Below, piece by piece: positions 34,979 through 43,149 of a stretch of DNA of 64,000 nucleotides. The first letter of the stretch is position 1. Each line of letters begins with the position of its first letter. This DNA is from CAWKDG01 sp963848355 (lineage in GTDB: Bacteria; Actinomycetota; Acidimicrobiia; Acidimicrobiales; UBA8190): positions 992,001 to 1,056,000 of the forward strand of contig CAWKDG010000012.1 of the NCBI GenBank assembly GCA_963848355.1, read 5' to 3'. The position numbers and the translations under genes were made by a program. Under the pieces are notes generated by a model. That model was given only the letters and a program-made list of their open reading frames with translations, searched no databases and had not been told where the DNA came from.

Positions 34979-37045
34979 GTGCAGGCTCTCGAGATCACTC
35001 CTCCAGGCGGACCGGCATGGGCGGAAGGGTTGAACGCCTCCCAACGGCTGGCCGTGGACCACCGGGACGGGCCCCTTCTGATCGCGGCGGGCGCGGGAAC
35101 GGGCAAGACCCGGACCCTCGTCAGCCGCCTGGCCCGGCTCCTCGACGAGGGCGTGGCACCGGAGCGGATCCTGCTCGTGACCTTCTCCCGACGGGCCGCC
35201 GCCGAGCTGACCCGGCGGGCGGGGCAGCTCACCGATCCGGCGCTGGCCCGCCGCGTCGTGTCCGGGACCTTCCACTCGGTGGCCCACCGCCTCCTGCGCC
35301 GGTACGGCACGGCCATCGGGTTGGCCGAGGGTTTCAGCGTTCTCGGACAGGGCGATGCCCGGGACCTGCTGGGCCTCGTCCGGGCCCCCGTGGCGGCCGA
35401 GTCCCCGACGCGCTTTCCCCGCACCGACACAGTGGCGTCGGTCTACGGCCGCGTCGTGAGCAGCCAGATGCCGTTGGAGGAGACGGTGGTGCGGTGGTTC
35501 CCGTGGTGCTCGGACGACATCGAGGGGCTCCGCACGCTCTTCTCTGCCTACACCACGCGCAAGCGGACGCAGCGCCTCCTCGACCTCGAGGACCTCCTCC
35601 TCTACTGGCGGGCCGCCGTCACCGATCCGACCGTCGGACCCGCCCTCGGCGAGAAGTTCGACCAGATCCTGGTGGACGAATACCAGGACACCAATCTGGT
35701 CCAGGCCGACATCCTGCTCGCCATGTCGGGCCACGACATCGCCATCACCGTCGTCGGTGACGACGCCCAGGCCATCTACTCCTTCCGCGCGGCCACCGTC
35801 CGCAACATCCTCGACTTCCCGCTGCATTTTCCGGGGACATCGACCGTCACCCTGGACCAGAACTACCGCTCGACGACACCCATCCTGGAACTGGCCAACG
35901 CCGTCATCGCCCAGGTGGGCGAAGGCGTGCCCAAACGGCTGTGGACCGACGAAGGCGGCGGCGTCCGCCCCACACTGGCCACGTGCCCGGACCAGCAGGC
36001 CCAGGCCACGGCCGTCAGCCAGACCGTCCTCGACCACTACGAGACGGGCATACCACTGCGCGACCAGGTCGTGCTCTTCCGGACCGGCCATCACAGCGAC
36101 CTGCTCGAGGTGGAGCTCCGCCGGCGACGGATCCCCTTCGTCAAGTACGGCGGCCTCCGCTTCCTGGAGGCAGCCCACGTCCGCGATCTGCTGGCCATGC
36201 TGCGCCTCGTCCAGAACCCGTGGGACGAGCTGGCCTGGATGCGGATGCTGCACCTGGCCCACGGCACGGGCCCGACCTCGATCGAGAAGATCGTGGGTCA
36301 TCTGGGTGTGCGCCAGCCCGGACGGAACGGTCCCGACCCCCTGGCCATCTTCTGTGCCTCGCCCAGGAGTTGCGGCGGCGCACCGCGCTCGGCGGCGGAC
36401 CTCGCCTCCCTGGCCACGGCACTCGAGACGTGCCAGGGCGACACGCTGTCCGCCGGCAGCCAGGTGGACGCCATCCGTGGTGCTCTCGAGCCCATGATCC
36501 GCCGGCACTACGACCATGCCGACGCGCGCCTGGCCGACTTCGACGCGTTGGCCCGCATCGCCGCCGATGCCCCGAACGCCCATCAACTGGTGGCCGACCT
36601 CACGCTGGACCCGCCCACCTCCACCGGCGACCTGGCCGGTTCTCCGTCGCTCGACGACGACTGGCTCACGTTGTCCACGGTGCACTCGGCCAAAGGAGGG
36701 GAGTGGGGCGTGGTCCATCTGATCCACGCCGCCGACGGAGCCTTCCCCTCCGATCTGGCCACCGGGAGCGCCGAGGAGGTCGACGAAGAGCGCCGCCTCT
36801 TCTATGTGGCACTCACCCGGGCCAAGCGCCACCTGCACATCTACGCGCCGCTGCGCTATCACCACGGCGATCCCGCCGGATGGACGGACAAGCACAGCTA
36901 CGCCCAACGGACGCGGTTCCTGCCTCCCGAACTGGACGACCTCCTCGACCACCGGGCCATCCGGGGAGCCGATGACCTGGACCTGCCGGAGTGCCCACTG
37001 CCGCTGGCCACCGTGGTCGACGCCGAGCTGAGCAGCCTCTGGTAG
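34979..37045 (+). CDS. UvrD/Rep-family ATP-dependent DNA helicase
   Basis: A 688-residue superfamily 1A helicase. It has the Q-motif region LNASQRLAVDHRDGPLL, Walker A AGAGTGKT (37-44), motif Ia LVTFSRRAAAELTRRAG, Walker B ILVDEYQDTN and motif III VVGDDAQAIYSFRAA. Motif IV (LDQNYRST), motif V (LSTVHSAKGGEWGVVHL) and motif VI (VALTRAKRHL) follow. It unwinds DNA 3'-5' in repair or recombination. The size suggests a UvrD2-like form without the extra HRDC domain of some actinobacterial homologues. The GTG start at 34979 follows a LexA box and -10 directly, so it is probably an SOS gene. A long minus-strand frame across it is a GC artefact. Confidence 0.93.
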   Translation: MQALEITPPGGPAWAEGLNASQRLAVDHRDGPLLIAAGAGTGKTRTLVSRLARLLDEGVAPERILLVTFSRRAAAELTRRAGQLTDPALARRVVSGTFHSVAHRLLRRYGTAIGLAEGFSVLGQGDARDLLGLVRAPVAAESPTRFPRTDTVASVYGRVVSSQMPLEETVVRWFPWCSDDIEGLRTLFSAYTTRKRTQRLLDLEDLLLYWRAAVTDPTVGPALGEKFDQILVDEYQDTNLVQADILLAMSGHDIAITVVGDDAQAIYSFRAATVRNILDFPLHFPGTSTVTLDQNYRSTTPILELANAVIAQVGEGVPKRLWTDEGGGVRPTLATCPDQQAQATAVSQTVLDHYETGIPLRDQVVLFRTGHHSDLLEVELRRRRIPFVKYGGLRFLEAAHVRDLLAMLRLVQNPWDELAWMRMLHLAHGTGPTSIEKIVGHLGVRQPGRNGPDPLAIFCASPRSCGGAPRSAADLASLATALETCQGDTLSAGSQVDAIRGALEPMIRRHYDHADARLADFDALARIAADAPNAHQLVADLTLDPPTSTGDLAGSPSLDDDWLTLSTVHSAKGGEWGVVHLIHAADGAFPSDLATGSAEEVDEERRLFYVALTRAKRHLHIYAPLRYHHGDPAGWTDKHSYAQRTRFLPPELDDLLDHRAIRGADDLDLPECPLPLATVVDAELSSLW

Positions 37046-37130
37046 GACACCGCCTTCATGAAGCGCGTCACGATCGGTATGGCAAAGTGGCACGAACGGC
37101 GTATTCCGACGGGTGTCCGAGGTGGCGGTG

Positions 37131-40100
37131 ATGCGGAAAATGGCGTGCGGTGTGGCGGGAGTGGCTCTTGTTGTTCCTCTCGTGTTCCTGGTCTCGCCCG
37201 CCGGTGCCAGAAATGTCGCAGGGGCCCGGCACGGGCGCCACTCCCACATGAGCGCATCCGAGGCGAAGGCCTTGTCCACGGGTGTGACCGATCACGTCAT
37301 CATCGTGCTGAAGGACCAGCCCACCGCGGGCCCGGTCAACGGACCGGCCGCCGTCGTCCGTCGTCACGCCATCACGTCGGCTCAGGCACCCATCCTCTCC
37401 GAGCTCCACCAGACGTCTGCCGTCAAGGTGCATGCGTACTCACTGGTCGACGCCGTGTCCGCCACCGTCTCTGCCGGAGAGGCGAGCCGCCTGGCCACCG
37501 ACCCGTCTGTCAGTGAGGTGATCCCCGACGTGCTTGTGCGGGGGCCCGACGTGCCCGAGCCTTCGAGCGCCTCGACGGGAACGGGGCCACCGCCACCCAC
37601 GACCCCGCTCCCCATCCCCCCCGGTGCCTGTCCGGCGAAGGGACAGCCGGCGTCCCTGGGTGAGGAGCTGGAGCTCATCCATGCCGACAGTACCTCTGCG
37701 TCCGAACCGACAGCCCGGTCACTGGGGTTCACCGGCGCGGGGGTGAAGGTCGCCTTCATGGCCGAGGGGATCGACACCGACAACCCCGATTTCATACGGG
37801 CCAACGGCAGCCACGTGTTCGTCGACGACAAGGACTTCAGCGGTGACGGCCTGGACGCACCCACCTCGGGCGGCGAAGCGTTCCTCGACGCCAGTGCCAT
37901 CGCCTCTCAGGGCAAGACCTACGACGTCAGTCATTTCGGAACCGTTCCCCTGGCCGGTCCCTGCCGTATCCGGATCGAGGGTGTCGCCCCCGGGGCGTCT
38001 CTGGTGGGGATCAAGATCTTCGCTCAGAACGGATACTCGACCACGTCGGCCATCCTCCAGGGCATCGACTACGCCGTCTCCGTCGACCACGTCAACGTTC
38101 TCAACGAGTCGTTCGGCTACAACCCGTTCCCCATGGTCCAGGCCCAGGACATCGTGGAGGAATTCAACGATGCCGCCGTGGCCGCCGGTACGACGGTCAC
38201 CGTGGCCGCCGGCGACGCCGGTCCGGCCGACACCATCGGTTCGCCCGACACGGATCCGAACATCATCGACGTGGGGGCGTCGAACAACTTCCGTTTCTAC
38301 GCCGACACCGGCACGGACGGCTACGTACCACCCATCGCCACCAAGGGCTGGATCAGCGACAACATCAGCGGACTGAGCTCCGGTGGATTCGCCGAGTCGG
38401 GACCCACCGTCGATCTGATCGCCCCCGGGGATACCAGCTTCGCCGCCTGCACGGCCGATGTGGCCATGTACTCGGACTGCACCAATCTGGCCGATGCACC
38501 CTCGTCGGTCGAGTTCTCGGGCGGTACCAGCGAGTCGTCCCCCTTGACGGCCGGTGTCGCCGCCCTCGTCATCCAGGCCTACCGCAAGACCCACGGTGGT
38601 GCCTCACCGACGCCGGCGCTCATCAAGCAGATCCTGGTCAGCACGGCCGACGATCTCGGTCACCCCGCTGACGAGCAGGGAAGTGGCCTCGTCGATGCCT
38701 ACCGGGCCGTGCTGGCGGCGGAATCGATCCCGGCGGGCCGAACCGGACAGGCCCACGGTTCGCAAATTCTGCTCAGCTCCGGGCAACTGCACGCCACCGC
38801 ATCTCCGGGGACGGCCGAATCCTGGCCGCTCACGATCACCAACCTGGGACATGCGTCGTCCACATTGCACCTGAGCACCCGCACTCTGGGGGCGGCACTC
38901 GACACACAGCTCCGCACCGTCACGTTGAGCGATGCAGGGCCGCATTTCTTCAACAACTTCTACAACGCCACGGAGAATTACCAGACCACGACGTTCACCG
39001 TGGCGCCGGGCCGTGACCGGTTGGCGGTCGAGATCGCCTACAAGGGCCAGCACGTCCACAATTTCCTCGGGAACGTGGATGTCGTACTGATCGATCCGAA
39101 CGGCAACTTCGCCGCCGACGCCGTCCCGCAGGGTGTCGGAAACGCAGCCGAGGTCGAAGTGCGCTATCCCACGGCCGGGACGTGGACGGCGCTGATCTTC
39201 TCCAACATCTCGTCGGAGAAGGGCACGGTGGGGCCCGTGCTGTTCCAGGCCCAGACGTTCGACTTCCAACCTCTCGGGACGGTGAGCCCGGCCCAGGTGA
39301 CCATCCCCGCCGGGGGGACGGCGACGGTGAAGGTACGTGAGACCACGCCGTCCTCGCCGGGAGACGAGAGCGCGGCGGTCGTCGTCGCCGGTGCGTCGGG
39401 TCCGGCCTCGTCGGTCGCCGTCACGCTACGCAGTCTCGTCTCCCTGTCGTCCGGCGGCCAATTCTCCGGCGTCCTCACCGGAGGGAACGGGCGCCAGCCT
39501 GACCTGGGCCAGTCCGCCTATTACCAATTCGACGTGCCGGCCACCTCTCAGACTCTGCTCGGCGACGTCGAGCTGGCCGACGGGCAGACCGATCCCGTCA
39601 TCGCCTACCTCGTGGATCCGGCCGGGCAGACGGTGTCGCTGGCCACCAACGAGCTGGTGACGCAGTTCTCGGCCTCCGGTCCGTCGGAGACACCCACCGG
39701 CGCGGTGGAGATCGGCACCACCTCACCCACGCCGGGGCTGTGGACCCTCGTCCTGAATTTCACGCCCACCGTCACGGGCAACCGGCTGTCGGAGCCCTAC
39801 AGCGGAACGGTGTCGCTCGTCACCGGTCCGGCGGCGGCCCCCCAATTGCCCGACAGCAGCACGACCGTCCTGACCGCGGGCCAGCCCGTGACTGTGCCGG
39901 TCACGGTGGACAACACGAGCGCGGCGCCGCAGGACTACTTCCTCGATGGTCGGCTCAACGAGACGGCCACCGTCGGACTCGCCCCGCAGTCATCGCCGAA
40001 GCTCACGCTGCCCATGGCGGCGACAGCGTCCTCACCCTCCTGGCTCGTACCGGCGGACACGAGCGAGATGACTCTCAGCGCCGACGCATCGGTGCCCCTC

Positions 40101-40586
40101 ACCTTCGACTGGGGCCCCGGTATCGGCGACCCCGATCTCAACGCCGTGAGCACGGGCAACACGGCGGTGGGAACGTGGTCCGACACGCCCATCACGTCGG
40201 GTGTCTGGCTGGCCGACCCGTCGGAGATCGGGCCCTACGGTGCGAGCCCGCCCCCCACGGTGAAGGCGTCCCTGGCGGCCACGGTTCAGACGCAGGCCTT
40301 CGACCCGTCGATCACCTCTCCGACCGGCGACCTCTGGCTGCAGGCGGTTGACGCCAAGGCCACCGTCCAGGTGCTCACCATCATGCCCGGTCAGTCAGCC
40401 GTCATTCCCGTGACCATCACGCCCAACGGCACGGCCGGCCAGGTCGTCTCCGGGACGATATACGTCGACGAACTGGGCGAGGTTCTCAGCGCCTCGGCCA
40501 ACGCGGAGAATTACCAACCCGGTCAGACCTACTTCCAAGCGGGGACCCAGATCGCCGCTCTCCCGTACCTCTACCGCGTGGGCTGA
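37131..40586 (+). CDS. secreted subtilase (S8) family protein with altered catalytic Asp site
   Basis: About 1150 residues. A signal peptide (KMACGVAGVALVVPLVFLVSPAGA) is followed by an I9-like propeptide region (VTDHVIIVLKDQPTAG...). In the S8 domain (about residues 200-540), the segment that normally reads VAVIDTGID is VAFMAEGID, so the standard Asp position is Ala/Glu. The usual HGTH box is also not clear (VSHFGTVPLAG). The serine box GGTSESSPLTAGVAALV and GVAPGASLVGIKIF are intact. C-terminal pre-peptidase-like and beta domains follow. It may be an atypical or inactive protease. The ATG at 37131 follows GAGGTGG; a GTG at 37113 is also possible. Confidence 0.8.
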   Translation: MRKMACGVAGVALVVPLVFLVSPAGARNVAGARHGRHSHMSASEAKALSTGVTDHVIIVLKDQPTAGPVNGPAAVVRRHAITSAQAPILSELHQTSAVKVHAYSLVDAVSATVSAGEASRLATDPSVSEVIPDVLVRGPDVPEPSSASTGTGPPPPTTPLPIPPGACPAKGQPASLGEELELIHADSTSASEPTARSLGFTGAGVKVAFMAEGIDTDNPDFIRANGSHVFVDDKDFSGDGLDAPTSGGEAFLDASAIASQGKTYDVSHFGTVPLAGPCRIRIEGVAPGASLVGIKIFAQNGYSTTSAILQGIDYAVSVDHVNVLNESFGYNPFPMVQAQDIVEEFNDAAVAAGTTVTVAAGDAGPADTIGSPDTDPNIIDVGASNNFRFYADTGTDGYVPPIATKGWISDNISGLSSGGFAESGPTVDLIAPGDTSFAACTADVAMYSDCTNLADAPSSVEFSGGTSESSPLTAGVAALVIQAYRKTHGGASPTPALIKQILVSTADDLGHPADEQGSGLVDAYRAVLAAESIPAGRTGQAHGSQILLSSGQLHATASPGTAESWPLTITNLGHASSTLHLSTRTLGAALDTQLRTVTLSDAGPHFFNNFYNATENYQTTTFTVAPGRDRLAVEIAYKGQHVHNFLGNVDVVLIDPNGNFAADAVPQGVGNAAEVEVRYPTAGTWTALIFSNISSEKGTVGPVLFQAQTFDFQPLGTVSPAQVTIPAGGTATVKVRETTPSSPGDESAAVVVAGASGPASSVAVTLRSLVSLSSGGQFSGVLTGGNGRQPDLGQSAYYQFDVPATSQTLLGDVELADGQTDPVIAYLVDPAGQTVSLATNELVTQFSASGPSETPTGAVEIGTTSPTPGLWTLVLNFTPTVTGNRLSEPYSGTVSLVTGPAAAPQLPDSSTTVLTAGQPVTVPVTVDNTSAAPQDYFLDGRLNETATVGLAPQSSPKLTLPMAATASSPSWLVPADTSEMTLSADASVPLTFDWGPGIGDPDLNAVSTGNTAVGTWSDTPITSGVWLADPSEIGPYGASPPPTVKASLAATVQTQAFDPSITSPTGDLWLQAVDAKATVQVLTIMPGQSAVIPVTITPNGTAGQVVSGTIYVDELGEVLSASANAENYQPGQTYFQAGTQIAALPYLYRVG

Positions 40587-40601
40587 CCGGTTCTCAGAAC
40601 G

Positions 40602-40637
40602 CGCCACTGACCCAGGACGATCCTGGGTCTGGTGGCG
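40602..40637 (+). terminator. rho-independent terminator after the subtilase gene
   Basis: CGCCAC, a mismatch, GACCCAGGA, a short CGA loop and the complementary arm ending GTGGCG form a long stem, followed by tattttggatttt. It sits 15 bp after the stop and may also serve the convergent small genes. Confidence 0.8.
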
Positions 40638-40777
40638 TATTTTGGATTTTCGGGATGTTCCTCATGCGGGGGGTCCGAGGACTACCCTCCTCTATTTTCC
40701 ACAGCCTGAGGATATTCGTGAAGCGGGTGACCACGTGGTCCCGATGCGTGATTTCACGTGCCTCCCCGTGTCGATGA

Positions 40778-41020
40778 TCAGCGCGATCTGGGCGTGAGTT
40801 CGGGCACCACCACGCGCCAGGATTCGGCGCCCTCGACCCAGTGTGCCGTTTCCGGTGGTGAGGGGACGAGCTGAAGTTGGGCCGTGTCGGCGAGATACGT
40901 CGCCGCCTCGAGATTCCCCGTGCGATACGTGACCTCACGGTGATAGGTGGTACGGATGTACTGGCCTACCGGAGTGCGGAACCAGAACACTTCGGTGGGG
41001 AGCGGGTCCTCGTCAACCAT
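40778..41020 (-). CDS. small hypothetical protein, second of a two-gene module
   Basis: An 80-residue protein (begins MVDEDPLPTEVFWFRTPVG; ends ESWRVVVPELTPRSR). Its third codon positions are mostly G/C, and the mixture of hydrophobic strands and charged turns looks protein-like. It contains no signal peptide or motif I recognise. It lies 9 bp downstream of another small gene on the same strand, and the pair could be a small regulatory or toxin-antitoxin-like module, for which there is no direct evidence. Confidence 0.5.
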   Translation of the reverse strand: MVDEDPLPTEVFWFRTPVGQYIRTTYHREVTYRTGNLEAATYLADTAQLQLVPSPPETAHWVEGAESWRVVVPELTPRSR

Positions 41021-41029
41021 GGCCGACCA

Positions 41030-41203
41030 TCAGTCTCCGGCGTCCGCATCGAGATCCGGCCCTGTCGCGAGAAAGCACGCGACCCCGGCCTCCCGCGCCG
41101 AGGCGAACAACTCGGACTCGATGTCGTCCCCCGTGCGCATTGAATCCCTGCGCATTGCATCCAGGGCTGATGCGCCCGGCTCAGGGTTCAGCGGATGCGT
41201 CAT
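41030..41203 (-). CDS. 57-residue hypothetical protein, first of a two-gene module
   Basis: The ATG at 41203 is preceded by GGAGGGACCCCCGAT, a good Shine-Dalgarno at normal spacing. The protein (MTHPLNPEPGASALDAMRRD...) is acidic and helix-rich, for example DDIESELFASAREAGVACF. The size and acidity resemble small antitoxin-like proteins, but no family is recognised. Confidence 0.5.
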   Translation of the reverse strand: MTHPLNPEPGASALDAMRRDSMRTGDDIESELFASAREAGVACFLATGPDLDADAGD

Positions 41204-41399
41204 ATCGGGGGTCCCTCCTCGGGCGCGCGCTGCCGTCGTGCGCCAAACGCCGACAAGTCCAGGTGTCTACCCCTTCAGTATGGGCTTCCAAACAGAGCTT
41301 CGGGCAGGCCGTCAGCGTCGAGTACGCAGAATCACCTGGGCGCTTACGTACTTTCGCTTGTACCCTTCCGGCCAGCTGCGGTGGAGCCACAGCCGGGCG
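41204..41399. other. intergenic gap
   Basis: About 200 bp between the small-gene pair and the 3' end of the glycosidase gene, with no supported feature. Confidence 0.35.
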
Positions 41400-43085
41400 T
41401 CAGTAGGGCGGCGCAATATCCAGAGACAAGGCCTGGGTGACACTCTGCGGCGTCGGCATGGTCGAGTCGGTGACCTCCACGGTCACGGTGTACTGGCCAC
41501 TTGCCTCAGGCTTGCCGGTGATGGCCCCCGTGCCGCTGTTCAAGCGGAGTCCGGAAGGAAGCGAGTCCTGTTGGATCGTGTAGGTGTAGCCGGGCCTCCC
41601 TCCTCCAGCGATCACGGCACCCTTGTAGTCCCGACCCTGGCGGCCATCGGGCAGCGAGGTCCCGGCGATCTCCAGGGGATAGCTCATCCGGGGCATCGTG
41701 GCGGTGCAGACAACGCCACTGCCGCCCTGGGCCCAGGCGTCACACATCGGGCCCGACCCGACCAGGCGGTCGGGAGCGATCGAGTGCATGATCTCCATCT
41801 GGGTCACCAGGTCGTCATAGGGCTCGTTCTCGACGTCCACGAGGCCGAAGTTGTCGTTCTCACCGTCAGGGACACGACCCCCCTGCGGTTCGTCGACGTA
41901 TTCGAACCATTCGTCCCCCACCACCCACGGCGCATTCTCGTACAAGGGCGCGATGTACCCGGCGTAGGCGAGCGCTCGGGCCGCCTGGGTCGGATAGACG
42001 GCGTAGACGCCGGGGACGGTGTCCGGTGTCTGGGGGGTCTCGCCGATGAAGGAGTACTCGGCCACCATGATCGGAATCCTGGCGATCTTCTCGAAATTGG
42101 CGAAGTTCGCCGTCACCTTGAGGTACTGCGGCCACAGGACGTGGATGTCATGGGCGAAACCCGGGTGAAGCGTGTAGTCGTCGATGCTGAACACGTTCAC
42201 AAAGCGGGCGGCCGCTGCCAACAGCTGGGCCTGGATGTACTGGCCCTCGGCCTTGACCCCCAGGATCAGGTGGTGGGGGTCGTACATACGGATGGCGGCT
42301 GTCGTCACCTTGAAGTACCGGGTGGCGAGGGCGTAGACGAATGCGTTGGGGTGCCCGATGAAGCGTCGGGCGACGGTCCGACCGGGAGAGCCCGCCGGCA
42401 GCCCCAGGTACTGCGCGAGCTCGGTGGTCGGGGTCGAAATGGTCGGCCCCCACGTCAGCTCGCTGTCGGTGTACCAGCCGATCAGATCGGGGTCGTCGGC
42501 CAGGGGTGCGACCTGCGTGGCGGCCACCTCGTCGGCGTTGGTCACGAACGACGGAGCGAACCAGTCGTCCCCGCTCGCCATCGACAGTTGGACGGTGTAG
42601 GGCATCTGGCCGGCGAACTCACTGACGTCGCTGAAGGGGCCGAGGCTGTTGAAACCCCACGATCTGAGCTGCGCCACGGTGGCCGTCTCCCACGCGGCGG
42701 TGCTCGGGTACTGGTTCTGGATCGTCTCGCAGTAGGGACACTGTCCGGTCGTCTGGTCGGTGTCGGGAGCCGACGTGACATGGTCGACGCCGGTCGAGAA
42801 GAAGGGCTGACCGGTCGGTGTGACGAAGAACCATCGACCGTGCTCGTACGCCGTACGGAAGTAGCCGGTCGCCTTGGCCGCCGGCGCCGGCTTCCCCGAT
42901 TGCCGCTGCTCGTCCGGTGCTCCCGATCGAACGTGACGGCTACCGGCCGCCTGGGCACCCACCGCCGGTGCCAGGGCCACCACCACCAGGCCGAGGACGA
43001 TGGGGAGACGGCGCCATGAGGCCCGGGCTCCGGTGATGGCGGATCGCCGGCGGGCGTGACGCGTCGTCGTCCGAGCAATCGACAC
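41400..43085 (-). CDS. secreted TIM-barrel glycoside hydrolase-like protein with C-terminal Ig-like domain
   Basis: About 561 residues. An Arg-rich N-terminus and signal segment (SWRRLPIVLGLVVVALAPAVGAQA) precede a barrel of the GH-A (GH42/GH50/agarase-like) kind: GQPFFSTGVDHV, VAQLRSWGFNSLGPFSD, DPDLIGWYTDSELTWGP with a likely acid/base in DSEL, MYDPHHLILGVKAEG, and IPIMVAEYSFIGETPQ with a likely nucleophile glutamate in AEYS. The last ~90 residues form a putative-Ig (He_PIG) domain (DYKGAVIAGGGRPGYTYTI, LPSGLRLNSGTGAITG) similar to those of the deacetylase at 25852. The GTG at 43085 follows GAGGGGAAGGGGG; an ATG at 43133 also works. The substrate is unknown. Confidence 0.72.
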   Translation of the reverse strand: MSIARTTTRHARRRSAITGARASWRRLPIVLGLVVVALAPAVGAQAAGSRHVRSGAPDEQRQSGKPAPAAKATGYFRTAYEHGRWFFVTPTGQPFFSTGVDHVTSAPDTDQTTGQCPYCETIQNQYPSTAAWETATVAQLRSWGFNSLGPFSDVSEFAGQMPYTVQLSMASGDDWFAPSFVTNADEVAATQVAPLADDPDLIGWYTDSELTWGPTISTPTTELAQYLGLPAGSPGRTVARRFIGHPNAFVYALATRYFKVTTAAIRMYDPHHLILGVKAEGQYIQAQLLAAAARFVNVFSIDDYTLHPGFAHDIHVLWPQYLKVTANFANFEKIARIPIMVAEYSFIGETPQTPDTVPGVYAVYPTQAARALAYAGYIAPLYENAPWVVGDEWFEYVDEPQGGRVPDGENDNFGLVDVENEPYDDLVTQMEIMHSIAPDRLVGSGPMCDAWAQGGSGVVCTATMPRMSYPLEIAGTSLPDGRQGRDYKGAVIAGGGRPGYTYTIQQDSLPSGLRLNSGTGAITGKPEASGQYTVTVEVTDSTMPTPQSVTQALSLDIAPPY

Positions 43086-43149
43086 CGCCGCCCCCTTCCC
43101 CTCGGCCACCAGCGTACCGAACGTCACGGCCATCGCCTACCCTCGCGTC

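Noticed and set aside
34916..37279. A 787-residue open frame on the minus strand across the helicase gene
   Set aside because: It runs antisense to a clear UvrD-like helicase with all motifs, and its composition (Gly, Arg, Val, Gln, His) is that of a GC-rich antisense shadow.
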